Source: Streptomyces flavofungini (GTDB taxonomy: Bacteria > Actinomycetota > Actinomycetes > Streptomycetales > Streptomycetaceae). From it: 64,000 bases of DNA. The stretch lies in NCBI RefSeq assembly GCF_014650815.1, contig NZ_BMVR01000004.1, positions 558,001 through 622,000 on the forward strand, read 5' to 3'. The notes beneath the pieces were generated by a model that saw only the letters and a list, made by a program, of their open reading frames with translations, did no database searches and was not told the origin of the DNA. Made by a program: the position numbers and the translations under genes. Shown piece by piece: positions 1 through 11,351 of the stretch. Each line of letters starts with the position of its first letter. The first letter of the stretch is position 1.

Positions 1-414
1 GCGCGCGACGGTCTTTTCCCGAGCGCGTTCGCGCGCAAGCGGCGCGGCGTGCCGACCGTCGGTGTCCTGGTCACCGTCGTCCTCGCCTCGCTCCTTACCG
101 TCTACAACTACACGGCCGGTTCGGCGGGCGTCTTCGAAGTCCTCGTGCTCGTCACCACGTTCACCGCCACCGTGCCGTATCTCCTCGCCACCGCCGCGCA
201 GATCTACTTCCTCGCCTCCGGGCAGGGCGACCGCGTCCACCGCGGCCGACTGGTGCGCGACGCGGTCCTCGCGGCGCTCGCGTTCGGCTTCTCGATGTGG
301 CTGGTCGCGGGCGCCGGGTACGCGGCCGTCTACCAGGGCGTCCTGTTCCTCTTCGTGGGTGTCCTCGTGTACGCGTGGATGGCGGCCCGCAAGCAGCGGA
401 CCGCCACCCGGTAG
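1..414 (+). CDS. Amino-acid permease (APC superfamily), C-terminal part
   Basis: The reading frame is open from the first base, so the gene begins outside the window and only its last 137 codons are seen. The peptide starts with ARDGLFPSAFARKRRGVPT, which resembles the cytoplasmic loop (R-D-G-x-F-P ... R-G-x-P) before the last membrane segments of APC-type amino acid/polyamine transporters. It then has about four hydrophobic helices and a short basic tail (ARKQRTATR). This is the usual C-terminal end of a 12- to 14-helix antiporter. The internal GTG at 49 lies inside the conserved loop and is not a plausible start. Substrate cannot be judged from this fragment; basic amino acid/ornithine antiporters are close in style. 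Confidence 0.72.
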   Translation, partial: ARDGLFPSAFARKRRGVPTVGVLVTVVLASLLTVYNYTAGSAGVFEVLVLVTTFTATVPYLLATAAQIYFLASGQGDRVHRGRLVRDAVLAALAFGFSMWLVAGAGYAAVYQGVLFLFVGVLVYAWMAARKQRTATR

Positions 415-464
415 GCTCCTCAGCCTCCTTACCGCGAGTCTCCCCGGCCTCCTTGGCGCGCCGG

Positions 465-2099
465 TTACCGTGCCAGCGGAGCCGTCACCCAGCGCTGGGT
501 CTTGAAGCCGTCCTCGGGGCCGATCTCGATCAGCTTGCGGGCGGCCGGGTAGGCCTCGTTGCCCTCCACCTCATAGCCGACCTGGAACGTGCCCGGCACG
601 TCCCTGACCTCGGGCTGCTGCTCCCGCGAGACCGCCGAGGGGATGTCGCCGTCGCCGGCGGCGCGGATCGCGAGGTCGGCGAGCAGGCGCTGCTGCGCGG
701 CCGCCAGGGCCTCGTTCGGGTCGCTGGACGCGGGGGCCTGCGGTGCCCGCCCGCCGCCGGCCGCCGGCGGCGCGACCTGGCTGCTCGGCTCGCGCCGGGC
801 GCTCGTCGCCTGCCGGGTGGACAGCTGCGCCTGGACGACCGTGCCGTCGTTGTCGAGACCGACCCGGATCACGCCGCGGTCCGGCGTGATGATCGGGACG
901 CCGTCGAAGGCCTGCCGGAACGTGACGTGCGTCTGGAGGGTCGTGGGGGCGCCGATCTCCGAGCCGTCCTTGGTGCCGGAGTTCTGCATCAGGTCGTGCA
1001 CGCTGTCGACGACCAGTTCGGCGCCGTCGGCGTGCTGCTCGGCGAAGGCTCGCGCCAGCTCGACGGCGCGGTCGGTGGGCAGCTGCGTGGTGTTGCGCGC
1101 GTTGGGCTCCGCGAGGCGCACCCAGCGCGCCGCGAGCGGGCCCGTGGAGGCGATGCGGTCGCCGGAGCTGGCACTGAGCACGCCCCGCTGGTCGACCTGC
1201 ACCTCTTCGAGGGCGGCGGACGGGAAGGAGGCGATGCGGCCCGCCTGGGTCAGCTCGGCGCTCGGGTCGCGCGGCGCGAGCTGGACGGTCTGGGTGCCCT
1301 GCGGCAGCGCGGTGAGCTGCTCGGCGAGCGAGGCGCGCGCGTTGTACCAGCGCCACGCGTACCAGTTGTCCGGCACCGCGTCGCGGAAGAAGGTCCGCTC
1401 GGTGTTGAGCCGGTTCACGGCCTCGGCCTGGGTGGCGCCGACCGCGCACACCGAGGGGGCCTGGTTCTTCCAGATGTCCCAGCTCGCGTTCAGCCAGGCA
1501 TCGGAGTACGTCTGCCCGGCCACCCACTTGTCCCAGAACTTCCGGCCGTAGTCCGGGTGGTCGATGCTGGTCGTCTCGAAGCCGAAGAGCATGCGGAAGC
1601 CGACGTTGGGACCGGCCCACGTGCGGATCGGGGAGTGTCCGCCGAGGACGCGCAGCGAGAAGCACGTCGACCAGAAGATGTACTTGGCCTTCTCGTTGCC
1701 GAGCGCCATCCGGTTGGAGTACGCGCGGGTGCGGCCGTCCCAGGCCGCGCCGAGACAGGCCTCGAAGACGCCGTTGCCGTCCATGTTGCCGTGGCCCGAG
1801 TGGTACACGGCGCAGACCGCGTCCATGCCGTAGCGGTCCTGCCAGTTGTCGAACGTCTCCTCGTACGCCCACACCTGGACGCCGCCGTCGGCGAACCAGA
1901 AGTTGCGGTCGTAGAACTTCTGCGGATACGCCAGCCAGCCGGTGGCGTCCTCGTGCGTGTAGCGCAGCGGCGACGCGTCGGCGAACGTCTCGACGCTGAA
2001 CGCCCCCCACCAGCCGAACGTCGAGTCCCGCTCCCCGGCCGCGCCGGGCTTCTCCGGCTCCACCGGCGACGGACCGCGGTCCACGTAGATCATGCGCAT
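465..2099 (-). CDS. DUF6345 domain protein, caspase-like His/Cys layout
   Basis: A 544-aa protein without signal peptide. The start at 2099 (MRMIYVDRGP) has a good AGGGGGTAAGG site; a longer in-frame start at 2147 lacks one. The N-terminal ~230 residues match my memory of DUF6345. They hold a predicted strand ending in VYHSGHGNMDG (H100, H103) and, about 43 residues on, a second strand ending in FWSTCFS (C146). This order, strand-SGHG then strand-Cys, is that of clan CD (caspase, metacaspase, CHAT) peptidases, so a cysteine peptidase is an inference, not a known function. The C-terminal half is soluble, Ala/Gln-rich, and may be a separate binding domain. It is transcribed in the same direction as the subtilisin gene upstream, 286 bp away, but a strong hairpin lies between them. 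Confidence 0.75.
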   Translation of the reverse strand: MRMIYVDRGPSPVEPEKPGAAGERDSTFGWWGAFSVETFADASPLRYTHEDATGWLAYPQKFYDRNFWFADGGVQVWAYEETFDNWQDRYGMDAVCAVYHSGHGNMDGNGVFEACLGAAWDGRTRAYSNRMALGNEKAKYIFWSTCFSLRVLGGHSPIRTWAGPNVGFRMLFGFETTSIDHPDYGRKFWDKWVAGQTYSDAWLNASWDIWKNQAPSVCAVGATQAEAVNRLNTERTFFRDAVPDNWYAWRWYNARASLAEQLTALPQGTQTVQLAPRDPSAELTQAGRIASFPSAALEEVQVDQRGVLSASSGDRIASTGPLAARWVRLAEPNARNTTQLPTDRAVELARAFAEQHADGAELVVDSVHDLMQNSGTKDGSEIGAPTTLQTHVTFRQAFDGVPIITPDRGVIRVGLDNDGTVVQAQLSTRQATSARREPSSQVAPPAAGGGRAPQAPASSDPNEALAAAQQRLLADLAIRAAGDGDIPSAVSREQQPEVRDVPGTFQVGYEVEGNEAYPAARKLIEIGPEDGFKTQRWVTAPLAR

Positions 2100-2236
2100 G
2101 GCCTTACCCCCTGGGTGATCTCCCCGTCGCGTGGCTGAGGCGCACACGGTCGAGGGGGCCTAAAAGTGTCACTGCGTGGGGGCCTTGCCCAGTTGGCATT
2201 CCGGCCATTGGCACCCCGTACCGCGCATGTCGCGTG

Positions 2237-2269
2237 CCCCACGCGCCCCGGTGGCGGGGGCGCGTGGGG
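2237..2269. terminator. Strong GC hairpin downstream of the subtilisin gene
   Basis: A perfect 13-bp stem (CCCCACGCGCCCC at 2237-2249 pairing with GGGGCGCGTGGGG at 2257-2269) with a 7-nt loop. It lies between the stop of the protease gene (2386) and the start of the DUF6345 gene, so it most likely ends the protease transcript. There is no T-run, as is common in high-GC actinobacteria. Confidence 0.65.
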
Positions 2270-2385
2270 TGGTACAGGGCCGGGCGGCCGAGGGGGGCGG
2301 CGCAATGACAAGGAACGCGCCACGGTGTCTCACTGTTCGTACCGAACCCCGCGCACCAGCGCGGCCCCCTCGAACGCCCTGGGTG

Positions 2386-5300
2386 CTACTTGCCGTAGTA
2401 CGCGTTGTGGACCGACAAGGTCGACTTGTTGCCCTTCCTGTCGGCGATCTTGGCGCGGAAAGAGACGCCCTTGCCCGGGGCGGGGTTGCGCAAGGTGATG
2501 CGCCCGTCGGTTACCCTCAGCTCGGTCCAGGTGCGGCCGCTGTCGTAACTGGCGTACACCTGAAGCGACTTGAGGTTCGCCCCGGCCGCCGCGCCCTGCA
2601 CGGTCACCGGCACCCGCTGCTTCTCGCCCGCGGGCGCCCGGCTGGTCAGGTCCAGCTTCGGGGCGAACCGGGCGGTGGACACGGGGAGTTCCTTCGGGCC
2701 ACCCCGCTGGGAGCGGAACGTCCAGGAGGCGTCGACCCGGGTGGAGGCCGCCGACACGGCGGCGCCGCGCCGCACCGAGGTGGTCAGCTTGTACGTGGCG
2801 TCCGCGTCCGGGACGTCGAAGGCCCCGCCCCTGCCGTACAGCGGGTCCTCGTTGGCGCCGATCCTCGTGCCGTCGCGGTACAGCTCCGTCTTCACCGACG
2901 TCAGGTCCGTCCAGCCGACGTTGCCCTTCCCGTCGGCGAACAGCGGCAGCTCTCCGTACAGCTCGGCGCCGTCGCGGAACACGCCCATGCCCGAGCCGAC
3001 ACGCGGACCGAACACGCCGACGCCGAACGCCTCCCGGTAGCTCCTGCCCGCCGTGTACGCACGCGGCGCGACGGAGCGGTAGTAGCCCTCCATGAGGGGC
3101 TCGCCCTCCTCACTGGTACCGCCGTACTGCTCGAAGGTGAGCTCCCACCTCGTCTTGCCGAGCGCCGACAGGTGCAGCGTCTTGGTGCGCGGCAGCTTCT
3201 GCGCCTGCGGGATCATCGAGATGCCACCCGCCTCCGGGAGATACCCCGCCGCACTCAGGCCGCCCTGTTTGTTCGCCGACGAAGCGCCCACACTCACCTT
3301 CACGGTCGCGAAGTCGGCTGCCTTGAGGTGCTTGACGTAGCCGGTGGCGAGCCTGGTCACCTTGCCGCCGAGCAGCATCTCGTACGACGTGTCGGCGCCC
3401 TTGCGCCAGGTGCCGAGCCACTGCTGGCCGAGGCCGTCGGGCACCGCGGGGCCGAGATGGGCGGTGCGCATGCTCTGGAAGGCGCTGACGCGCAGGGCGC
3501 CCAGCTCGTAACCCGCGTAGGTGTAGCGGGTGTCCATGAAGGCGAGCTTCGCGCCGCGGTCCGGGACGGTGATGTCGACGGGCTCGGCCTTGCGGGCGTC
3601 GAGCGTGACCGTCTGTTTCCTGTCGACGGTCAGCCTGGGCTGGACCAGCCAGTCCACGCCCTTGTCCCCGTCCTGCGGATCGACGTAGATCGCGGAGTCG
3701 AGCAGGTAACTCCCCTTGGCGACCCGGACCTTGACGGTGCCGGACGGGTCGTTCGGGTGGAGGTTCGTGCCGGTGTCGGCGCCGGTGATCGCCGACAGCA
3801 TCGTCTCGTGGTCCGCCGTGGGCCGCCCGTCACGCCCGATCGTCTTCAACGTCACGTCGTACGACTCGACCTCGCGCTGCACCGCCGCCGCGGTCCGCAC
3901 GCTCTGCCCGCCGCCGCTCGCCACCACGTACGCGCTGTACGCGCCGTCGACCGTGCCGCCGAGGCGCGTGTCGCTGGTCAGGTCGACGGCGGCCGTCCCG
4001 CCCGCCGGGACGGTGACCTTCTTCGCGCCGAGGCCGAAGAACCCGGCGGGCGCCGGACGCCCCTTCGGGTCGAGGGCCGACACGGACAGGTCGAGGGTGA
4101 CGTCCTTCGTGCCGCGATTTCTGTACGTCACCTTCTTGGTGACCGGCTTGTCGTCGGTGTGCGGCCAGAGCTGGGTGCCGTAGTTGAGGGACACCGGATC
4201 GGCGTACACGCTCTGCTTGACGGCCCGGTCGACGGCGATGCGGCCCGAACCCTGCTGGAACGCCGTGTACTTGCCGCCCTTGGTGGACGCGGTGAGCGCG
4301 CCCTTGAGTTCGGGCTGCTTCCAGTCGGGGTGCTGCTGCTTGAGGAGGGCGGCGGCACCGGCCGCGTGCGGGGTGGCCATGGACGTGCCGGAGATCGTCA
4401 GGTAGCCCTCGGGCTTCTGGCCGACCTCGTGGTCGATCTGGCTGCCGGGGGCCGCGGCCGCGGTGATGTCGACGCCGGGCGCGGTCACGTCGGGCTTGAT
4501 GGCGCCGTCGCCGATGCGCGGGCCCTGGCTGGAGAACTGGGCCAGCTTGTCGTTGTCGTCGACCGCGCCGACGGTCAGCGCCGCGTCCGCGCTGCCCGGG
4601 GAGTCGACGGAGCCCGGAGCGCCGCTGTTGCCCGCCGCGACGGCGAACAGGATGCCCTTCTCGGCGGAGACCTTGTTGATCGCCGCCTCCAGCGGGTCCA
4701 CGCCGGGCATGTCGCCGCCGCCGAGACTCAGGTTCACCACGTCGGCGCCCTGCGCGGCGGCCCAGTCGATGCCCGCGATGATCCCCGAGTCGCTGCCGGA
4801 GCCGTCGTCCCCCAGGACCTTGCCCGCCAGGACCTTCGCGCCCGGGGCGACGCCCTTGTAGGCGGCGTTCTTGGTGCCGGTGCCCGCCGCGATGGACGCG
4901 ACGTGCGTGCCGTGGCCGACGCGGTCCTTGGTGTCGGGTGACGGCGTGAAGTTCTTCGCCCCGACGACCTGTTCCTTCAGGTCCGGGTGGGTGGCGTCGA
5001 CACCGGTGTCCAGGACGGCGATCTTGACGCCCTTGCCGTCGTACCCGGCCTCCCACGCCTTCGGCGCGCCGATCTGCCGGACGGACTTGTCGAGGCTCGC
5101 CCTGCGGGTGCCGTCCAGCCACAGGTGGCCGATCCCGGCGGCCGTCGTGGTCGCGGCGCCCCGCTCGGCGGTGAGTGCCTTCCAGAGCGCCGCCGCGTCC
5201 CGTTCCGGGGTCGTCACGGCGTCCGCGTCCAGGGACGTGAAGGCGTGGCGGACCGTGGTGTCACCGGCCGCGCGCACCCCGGTACGGGCGTCACGGGCCG

Positions 5301-5856
5301 CGGCGCCCCGATAGCCGACGATCAGCTTCAGGCCGTTCTTCCGGGCCTCGCGGTTCGCCTTCCGGCTCAGCTCCGTGACGTCGAACAGGCGCTGGTCGAC
5401 CTTGCCCGCGGCGATGAGCCGTTGCGCGTCGTACGGCAGGACCAGCGTGTGCCCGGCGAAGGCGCGGGTGCGCACGGGGATGTGCTCGCGCCCCTTCGCC
5501 GGGCGGAAGCCGGTGAGGCGGCCCTTGGCGTCGACGGTGACGCGGTCGCCGGTGACGAGGGTGACGTGGTGCGCGGTCCCCGGTTTCGCGGGGGCCGTGG
5601 CGGGGTTCCTGGTGGTGGCGCCGGGGTTCCCGCCGGTGGTGGTGCCGGGGCTGGGGTCGGTGGTGGTGGTGCCGGTGCTGCGGCTGTCCGGTGCGCGGTT
5701 TGGTGCGCGGTCCGTGGTCGCCGCCGCCGGGTCGGTCATGCCCGCCGCCAGCGCCACGGCCGCCGCCGCGGCGACGGCCGCCGCGTACGCGCCACGCGGC
5801 CGGGACGGTCTTCCCGCCCCTCGTCCGCCCGTCGTTCCCTCGGTGTGATGGTGCAA
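2386..5856 (-). CDS. Secreted S8 (subtilisin-family) serine protease
   Basis: An 1156-aa exported protease. I chose the TTG at 5856 because GAGGGGGAACG lies directly upstream and a signal peptide follows ([20 protein letters not shown], cleavage near AAA-TT). After a Thr/Pro-rich linker and a propeptide-like region (about 90-260), the S8 domain shows the full catalytic set: D283 in [14 protein letters not shown]315 in [13 protein letters not shown], oxyanion N410 in AAGNSG, and S492 in [17 protein letters not shown]. The remaining ~600 residues are beta-rich and resemble the C-terminal extensions of large Streptomyces extracellular subtilisins. It should degrade proteins outside the cell. It is divergent from the OsmC gene. 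Confidence 0.93.
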   Translation of the reverse strand: MHHHTEGTTGGRGAGRPSRPRGAYAAAVAAAAAVALAAGMTDPAAATTDRAPNRAPDSRSTGTTTTDPSPGTTTGGNPGATTRNPATAPAKPGTAHHVTLVTGDRVTVDAKGRLTGFRPAKGREHIPVRTRAFAGHTLVLPYDAQRLIAAGKVDQRLFDVTELSRKANREARKNGLKLIVGYRGAAARDARTGVRAAGDTTVRHAFTSLDADAVTTPERDAAALWKALTAERGAATTTAAGIGHLWLDGTRRASLDKSVRQIGAPKAWEAGYDGKGVKIAVLDTGVDATHPDLKEQVVGAKNFTPSPDTKDRVGHGTHVASIAAGTGTKNAAYKGVAPGAKVLAGKVLGDDGSGSDSGIIAGIDWAAAQGADVVNLSLGGGDMPGVDPLEAAINKVSAEKGILFAVAAGNSGAPGSVDSPGSADAALTVGAVDDNDKLAQFSSQGPRIGDGAIKPDVTAPGVDITAAAAPGSQIDHEVGQKPEGYLTISGTSMATPHAAGAAALLKQQHPDWKQPELKGALTASTKGGKYTAFQQGSGRIAVDRAVKQSVYADPVSLNYGTQLWPHTDDKPVTKKVTYRNRGTKDVTLDLSVSALDPKGRPAPAGFFGLGAKKVTVPAGGTAAVDLTSDTRLGGTVDGAYSAYVVASGGGQSVRTAAAVQREVESYDVTLKTIGRDGRPTADHETMLSAITGADTGTNLHPNDPSGTVKVRVAKGSYLLDSAIYVDPQDGDKGVDWLVQPRLTVDRKQTVTLDARKAEPVDITVPDRGAKLAFMDTRYTYAGYELGALRVSAFQSMRTAHLGPAVPDGLGQQWLGTWRKGADTSYEMLLGGKVTRLATGYVKHLKAADFATVKVSVGASSANKQGGLSAAGYLPEAGGISMIPQAQKLPRTKTLHLSALGKTRWELTFEQYGGTSEEGEPLMEGYYRSVAPRAYTAGRSYREAFGVGVFGPRVGSGMGVFRDGAELYGELPLFADGKGNVGWTDLTSVKTELYRDGTRIGANEDPLYGRGGAFDVPDADATYKLTTSVRRGAAVSAASTRVDASWTFRSQRGGPKELPVSTARFAPKLDLTSRAPAGEKQRVPVTVQGAAAGANLKSLQVYASYDSGRTWTELRVTDGRITLRNPAPGKGVSFRAKIADRKGNKSTLSVHNAYYGK

Positions 5857-6089
5857 CGTTCCCCCTCGTGCAGGTGGAGTGCCCTGGCCGAGGCGCTCGG
5901 CCGCGCCCCAACTCATCTCTATGGACGCATGGTTGGGATCATCGCGTTGCATGGTCCTCGGTCGGCGCGTGCGGCCGCCCCGGATCGGGCGGTCCCCGCT
6001 TCGGTCGCGCACGGCCGCCCGACGCGCCGATCCGCCCCGGAGTGTGATCGGATGGACCCCAAGGAACTTCACCGAAGGGATTTGGCATC

Positions 6090-6515
6090 GTGGCTACCAC
6101 GCGCTCCGCACACACGGTCTGGGAAGGCAGCCTGACCGAGGGCTCCGGCACCGTGACCTTCGACTCCTCGGGCATCGGGCAGCAGGCCGTCTCCTGGCCG
6201 TCCCGCGCCGAAGAGGCGAACGGCAAGACCAGCCCGGAGGAGCTCATCGCCGCCGCGCACTCCAGCTGCTTCTCCATGGCCCTGTCCCACGGCCTCACCG
6301 GCGCGGGCACCCCGCCCACCAAGCTCGTCACGTCCGCCGACGTGACCTTCCAGCCGGGCACGGGCATCACCGGCATCCACCTCACCGTCGAGGGCGAGGT
6401 GCCCGGGCTCGACGAGGCCGCGTTCCTCTCGGCCGCCGAGGGCGCCAAGGCCAACTGCCCGGTCAGCCAGGCGCTGACGGGCACGACGATCACGCTCTCG
6501 GCCAAGCTGGCCTGA
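6090..6515 (+). CDS. OsmC/Ohr family peroxiredoxin-like protein
   Basis: A 141-aa protein of normal length for the OsmC family, which reduces organic hydroperoxides with a pair of reactive cysteines. Both are present: [10 protein letters not shown] (first Cys, on the long central helix) and [10 protein letters not shown] (second Cys, near the C-terminus). The GTG start has GAAGGGA nine bases upstream. It stands alone, divergent from the subtilisin gene, and is closed by a perfect 16-bp terminator hairpin. It is closer to the OsmC type than to Ohr, judged by the C-terminal NCPVSQAL motif. Confidence 0.92.
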   Translation: MATTRSAHTVWEGSLTEGSGTVTFDSSGIGQQAVSWPSRAEEANGKTSPEELIAAAHSSCFSMALSHGLTGAGTPPTKLVTSADVTFQPGTGITGIHLTVEGEVPGLDEAAFLSAAEGAKANCPVSQALTGTTITLSAKLA

Positions 6516-6531
6516 GCCCCGCAGGACCGCG

Positions 6532-6570
6532 GCGAAGCCGCCGACCGGAGCCATCGGTCGGCGGCTTCGC
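6532..6570 (+). terminator. Terminator hairpin after the osmC-like gene
   Basis: A perfect 16-bp inverted repeat, GCGAAGCCGCCGACCG (6532-6547) and its complement (6555-6570), with a 7-nt loop, 17 bases after the stop codon. Confidence 0.85.
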
Positions 6571-6657
6571 CATGTCCGGGCGCCCGGCGCCGGACGCCGG
6601 GCCCGGGCCCCGCCTCCCGACCGGGCCCCGCCCGCACACCCCACCCCCGTACGCGGC

Positions 6658-6678
6658 ATTGACAATGGCCCGCTCAAG
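6658..6678 (+). promoter_or_regulatory. HAIR-like (HspR) inverted repeat and -35 of the dnaK paralogue
   Basis: ATTGACA, 7 bases, then GCTCAAG. The HspR operator HAIR is CTTGAGT-N7-ACTCAAG: the right half matches 6 of 7, the left half only in the TTGA core, and the spacing is exact. The left half also supplies a TTGACA -35 sequence. It sits about 50 bp before the ATG of the DnaK gene. HspR control is an inference from this partial match. Confidence 0.4.
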
Positions 6679-6727
6679 TTTTGTGCTGGAGGCCGAAGTG
6701 GCGCCGCGTCGGAAGGGGTTGTTGGAG

Positions 6728-8749
<2,022 letters not shown>

Positions 8750-8752
8750 CCC

Positions 8753-8786
8753 GGCGCCCCCGCTCCTGGGCCGCTACGGGGGCGCC
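8753..8786. terminator. Bidirectional terminator hairpin
   Basis: GGCGCCCCCG (8753-8762) pairs perfectly with CGGGGGCGCC (8777-8786), loop 14 nt. It fills the space between the convergent dnaK and XRE regulator stops. Confidence 0.75.
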
Positions 8787-8789
8787 CGG

Positions 8790-9677
8790 CTACGCCTTCG
8801 ACTGGAGGTACTTGACCGTCGCCGGGTCGGCGGGCAGCAGCGTCTCGATGGCCAGCTCGGCGACGGTCACGTCCATCGGCGTGTTGAACGTGGAGATCGA
8901 CGAGACGAAGGACAGCACCCGGCCCTCGTGCTCGATCCTCAGCGGCAGCGCGAAGTGCGCCACCTGTCCGTCGGCGGCCGTGTCCTCGCCGGGATCGGCC
9001 ACGGGGTACGCCGCCACCTCGTCGTACAGCGCCTTCAGCTCGGCCGACCGGTGCAGGGCGATCTGCCGCCCCATCTGGTGCAGCAGATGCTCGCGCCACT
9101 CGCGCAGATTGCGGACCTTCGGGGCGAGGCCGCGCGGGTGCAGGACGAGCCGGATCGCGTTGAGGGGCGGGGCGAGCAGGTCCTCGGGGAGGTCGCCGAG
9201 GAGCATCGCGATGCCGCGGTTCGCGGCCACCACCTGGTACGTGGCGTCGACGACCAGCGCCGGATACGGCTCGTAGCCCTGCAGGAGCTGGTCGAGACCG
9301 GCGCGCAGCGTGGCCATCGACGGGTCGTCGAGGGGCGTCTGCTTGAAGCGGGGCGCGTACCCGGCGGCGAGCAGCAGCGCGTTGCGCTCGCGCACGGGCA
9401 CGTCCAGGTGCTCGGCGAGCTTCAGGACGAAGTCCTCGCTGGGCTTGGCGCGGCCCGTCTCGACGAAACTGATGTGGCGCGCGGAGGAGTCCGCGCGCAG
9501 CGCCAGCTCCAGCTGGCTGACGCGCCGCTCCTCGCGCCAGGCGCGCAGCAGCGCGCCGACCTCGGACGGCTCGGCCGCACCGGACGGCTCGGCCGCGCGC
9601 GGGCCCTTGGCGCGGCGGGGCCCGGCGTTCGGGGGGCCGACTTCACTGTTCCGGCGGCGAGGCGCGACAGTTGGCAT
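8790..9677 (-). CDS. XRE-family regulator with MmyB-like ligand domain
   Basis: A 295-aa transcription factor. Residues ~35-100 form a helix-turn-helix of the XRE type (LLRAWREERRVSQLELAL, then SARHISFVETGRAKPS). The rest is the MmyB-like ligand-binding domain (PALVVDATYQVVAANRGIAMLLGD ... LRIEHEGRVLSFVSSISTFNTPMDVTVAELAIETLLP), a PAS-like fold that in relatives binds fatty acid-type ligands. The ATG at 9677 lies back to back with the divergent hydrolase gene, so it probably represses both itself and that gene. The ribosome site is weak. Confidence 0.9.
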   Translation of the reverse strand: MPTVAPRRRNSEVGPPNAGPRRAKGPRAAEPSGAAEPSEVGALLRAWREERRVSQLELALRADSSARHISFVETGRAKPSEDFVLKLAEHLDVPVRERNALLLAAGYAPRFKQTPLDDPSMATLRAGLDQLLQGYEPYPALVVDATYQVVAANRGIAMLLGDLPEDLLAPPLNAIRLVLHPRGLAPKVRNLREWREHLLHQMGRQIALHRSAELKALYDEVAAYPVADPGEDTAADGQVAHFALPLRIEHEGRVLSFVSSISTFNTPMDVTVAELAIETLLPADPATVKYLQSKA

Positions 9678-9705
9678 GGCACAGACGGTAATCGAGGAGT
9701 GGTGC

Positions 9706-10794
9706 ATGAAGAATCCGTGGGGCCCGCTGTCATGGGAGGCCACCGTCGCGTACCGGGCCCGGGTGCGCGGCTGTCTGCTCGGCGGCGCGGTCGGTGACGC
9801 GCTCGGGTACGCGGTCGAGTTCAGCTCCCTCGATGCCATCCGCGCCGCGCACGGCCCGCGCGGCCTCCGGGGCCCGCTGGCCGACGCGGCGGGCGTGAGC
9901 CTGATCAGCGACGACACGCAGATGACGCTCTTCACCGCCGAGGCGCTGCGGGCCGCGCACGCGCGCGAGCGGCGGAAGGGGATCGGCGGGGCGGCGCCGA
10001 GGCTGGTGCAGGAGGGGTATCTGCGCTGGCTGGACACCCAGCGGAAGCCGGGGCCCGAGGCGAAGGGCACCCCGCCCGGACCTCCGCGGCCCGCCGACCT
10101 CAGCTCCCAGGCCTGGCTGTACGCCCAGCGGGCCCCCGGCAACGCCTGCCTGAGCGGCCTGGAACAGGGCTACGTCCCCGACCCCGCCCTGGCGCTCGGC
10201 CCGCGCGGCCGCGTCAACCCCGAGTCCAAGGGGTGCGGCACCGTCATGCGCTCCGCGCCTTTCGGCCTCACCCGCGCCCCCGCCGACCGCGCCTTCGAAC
10301 TCGCCGCGCGCTGCGCCCAGATCACCCACGGCCACCCGACCGGCTACTACGCGGCGGGCGCCCTCGCCGCGATCGTCACGCACCTCGTCGCGGGTGACTC
10401 CCTGGAGGGCGCCGTCCTGCGCACCCTGCGGCTGCTCGCCCGGTACCCCGGGCACGAGGAGACGTCCACCGCCCTGACCGCCGCCGTCGACCTGGCCGCC
10501 GCGGGCGAGCCGAGCGCGGAGCGCGTCGAGTCCCTGGGCGCGGGCTGGGTCGCGGAGGAGGCCCTGGCCATCGGCGTGTACGCGGCCCTGGCCACCCCCG
10601 CCGTCGCGGACGCGCTCCTGCTCGCCGTGAACCACTCGGGCGACAGCGACTCCACCGGCTCCGTCTGCGGCAACCTGCTCGGCGCGCTGCACGGCGACCA
10701 CGAACTGCCGGAGGAGTGGGTGCGGTTGACCGAGGGGCGCGCGGTGATCGCGGCGGTGGCGGACGACTTGTCGGGGGAGTGCGTGCGGCGCTGA
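9706..10794 (+). CDS. ADP-ribosylglycohydrolase family protein
   Basis: A 362-aa member of the ADP-ribosylglycohydrolase (DraG/ARH) family, which removes ADP-ribose from proteins or related substrates using two Mg ions. Seen: the N-terminal GCLLGGAVGDALGYAVE motif, the metal-binding SDDTQMTLFTAEAL stretch, and the C-terminal NHSGDSDSTGSVCGNLLGA motif with the paired acidic residues. I chose the ATG at 9706 because GAGGAG lies six bases upstream; an earlier in-frame ATG at 9676 overlaps the start of the divergent XRE gene. No ADP-ribosyltransferase is next to it, so the substrate is open. Confidence 0.93.
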   Translation: MKNPWGPLSWEATVAYRARVRGCLLGGAVGDALGYAVEFSSLDAIRAAHGPRGLRGPLADAAGVSLISDDTQMTLFTAEALRAAHARERRKGIGGAAPRLVQEGYLRWLDTQRKPGPEAKGTPPGPPRPADLSSQAWLYAQRAPGNACLSGLEQGYVPDPALALGPRGRVNPESKGCGTVMRSAPFGLTRAPADRAFELAARCAQITHGHPTGYYAAGALAAIVTHLVAGDSLEGAVLRTLRLLARYPGHEETSTALTAAVDLAAAGEPSAERVESLGAGWVAEEALAIGVYAALATPAVADALLLAVNHSGDSDSTGSVCGNLLGALHGDHELPEEWVRLTEGRAVIAAVADDLSGECVRR

Positions 10795-10822
10795 GCGGGC
10801 GGGGCGGGGGCGCCTCTTGTAC

Positions 10823-10848
10823 GGCGTGGGCGTGGGCGTGGGCGTGTG
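10823..10848. repeat. Short GGCGTG tandem repeat
   Basis: Four head-to-tail GGCGTG units between the glycohydrolase stop and the dehydratase gene. It is a simple hexamer tract in non-coding sequence; no function is apparent. Confidence 0.5.
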
Positions 10849-10988
10849 CGGAGCCACGTCGGCCGCGCGGCCGGATGTGCGCGGCGGCGGCCCGAAGGGG
10901 CGTGCCGCCGACGCTCCGCCCGGCAGGTGCTGTGGCACGCTGGCACGACAGGATCGACACCCGCACAAACGCAGGAAGGAGCGCGGCC

Positions 10989-11351
10989 ATGCCTCTCGAA
11001 CCGCTGTCGCAGAAGGAGATCGAGGACCGGCTCGCCGAGCTTCCCGGCTGGTCGCTCACATCGCCCCGCACGGAGGCCGCCGACGGTTCCGGCGCCGCCG
11101 GTGCCTCGGGTGCCGCCGAGGTGAGGCTCACCCGCTCCTACCGCCTCGTCGCGCACTTCGCGGCGACCGCGTTCGTCGTGCACATCGCCCAGGTCCAGGA
11201 GGAACTGGGCCACCACGCGGACCTGACCCTCGGCTACAACACCGTGGTGTTCGCCGTCAACACCCACAGCGCGGGCGGGGCCCTCACCGACCTGGACTTC
11301 GAACTGGCCCGCAGGGTCGAGGCGCTGGCGTCGGGCCACGGGGCGGAATGA
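10989..11351 (+). CDS. 4a-hydroxytetrahydrobiopterin dehydratase (PCD/DCoH)
   Basis: A 120-aa protein of the pterin-4a-carbinolamine dehydratase family, which dehydrates 4a-hydroxytetrahydropterin after aromatic amino acid hydroxylation. The family core is clear: LAELPGWSL near the N-terminus, VVHIAQVQEELGHHADLTLGYN with the catalytic-site His pair, and VNTHSAGGALTDLDFELAR at the end. The usual motif is HHP; here it is HHA. A small Gly/Ala insertion (about residues 28-42) makes it slightly long. AGGAAGGAG precedes the ATG. Its stop overlaps the ATG of the next small open frame. Confidence 0.93.
   Translation: MPLEPLSQKEIEDRLAELPGWSLTSPRTEAADGSGAAGASGAAEVRLTRSYRLVAHFAATAFVVHIAQVQEELGHHADLTLGYNTVVFAVNTHSAGGALTDLDFELARRVEALASGHGAE

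Noticed and set aside
2176..4941. Long plus-strand open frame opposite the subtilisin gene (about 920 codons)
   Set aside because: It is antisense to a protein with full S8 motifs; the product is Arg/Gly/Val-rich with no recognisable domain, as is common for antisense frames in GC-rich DNA.
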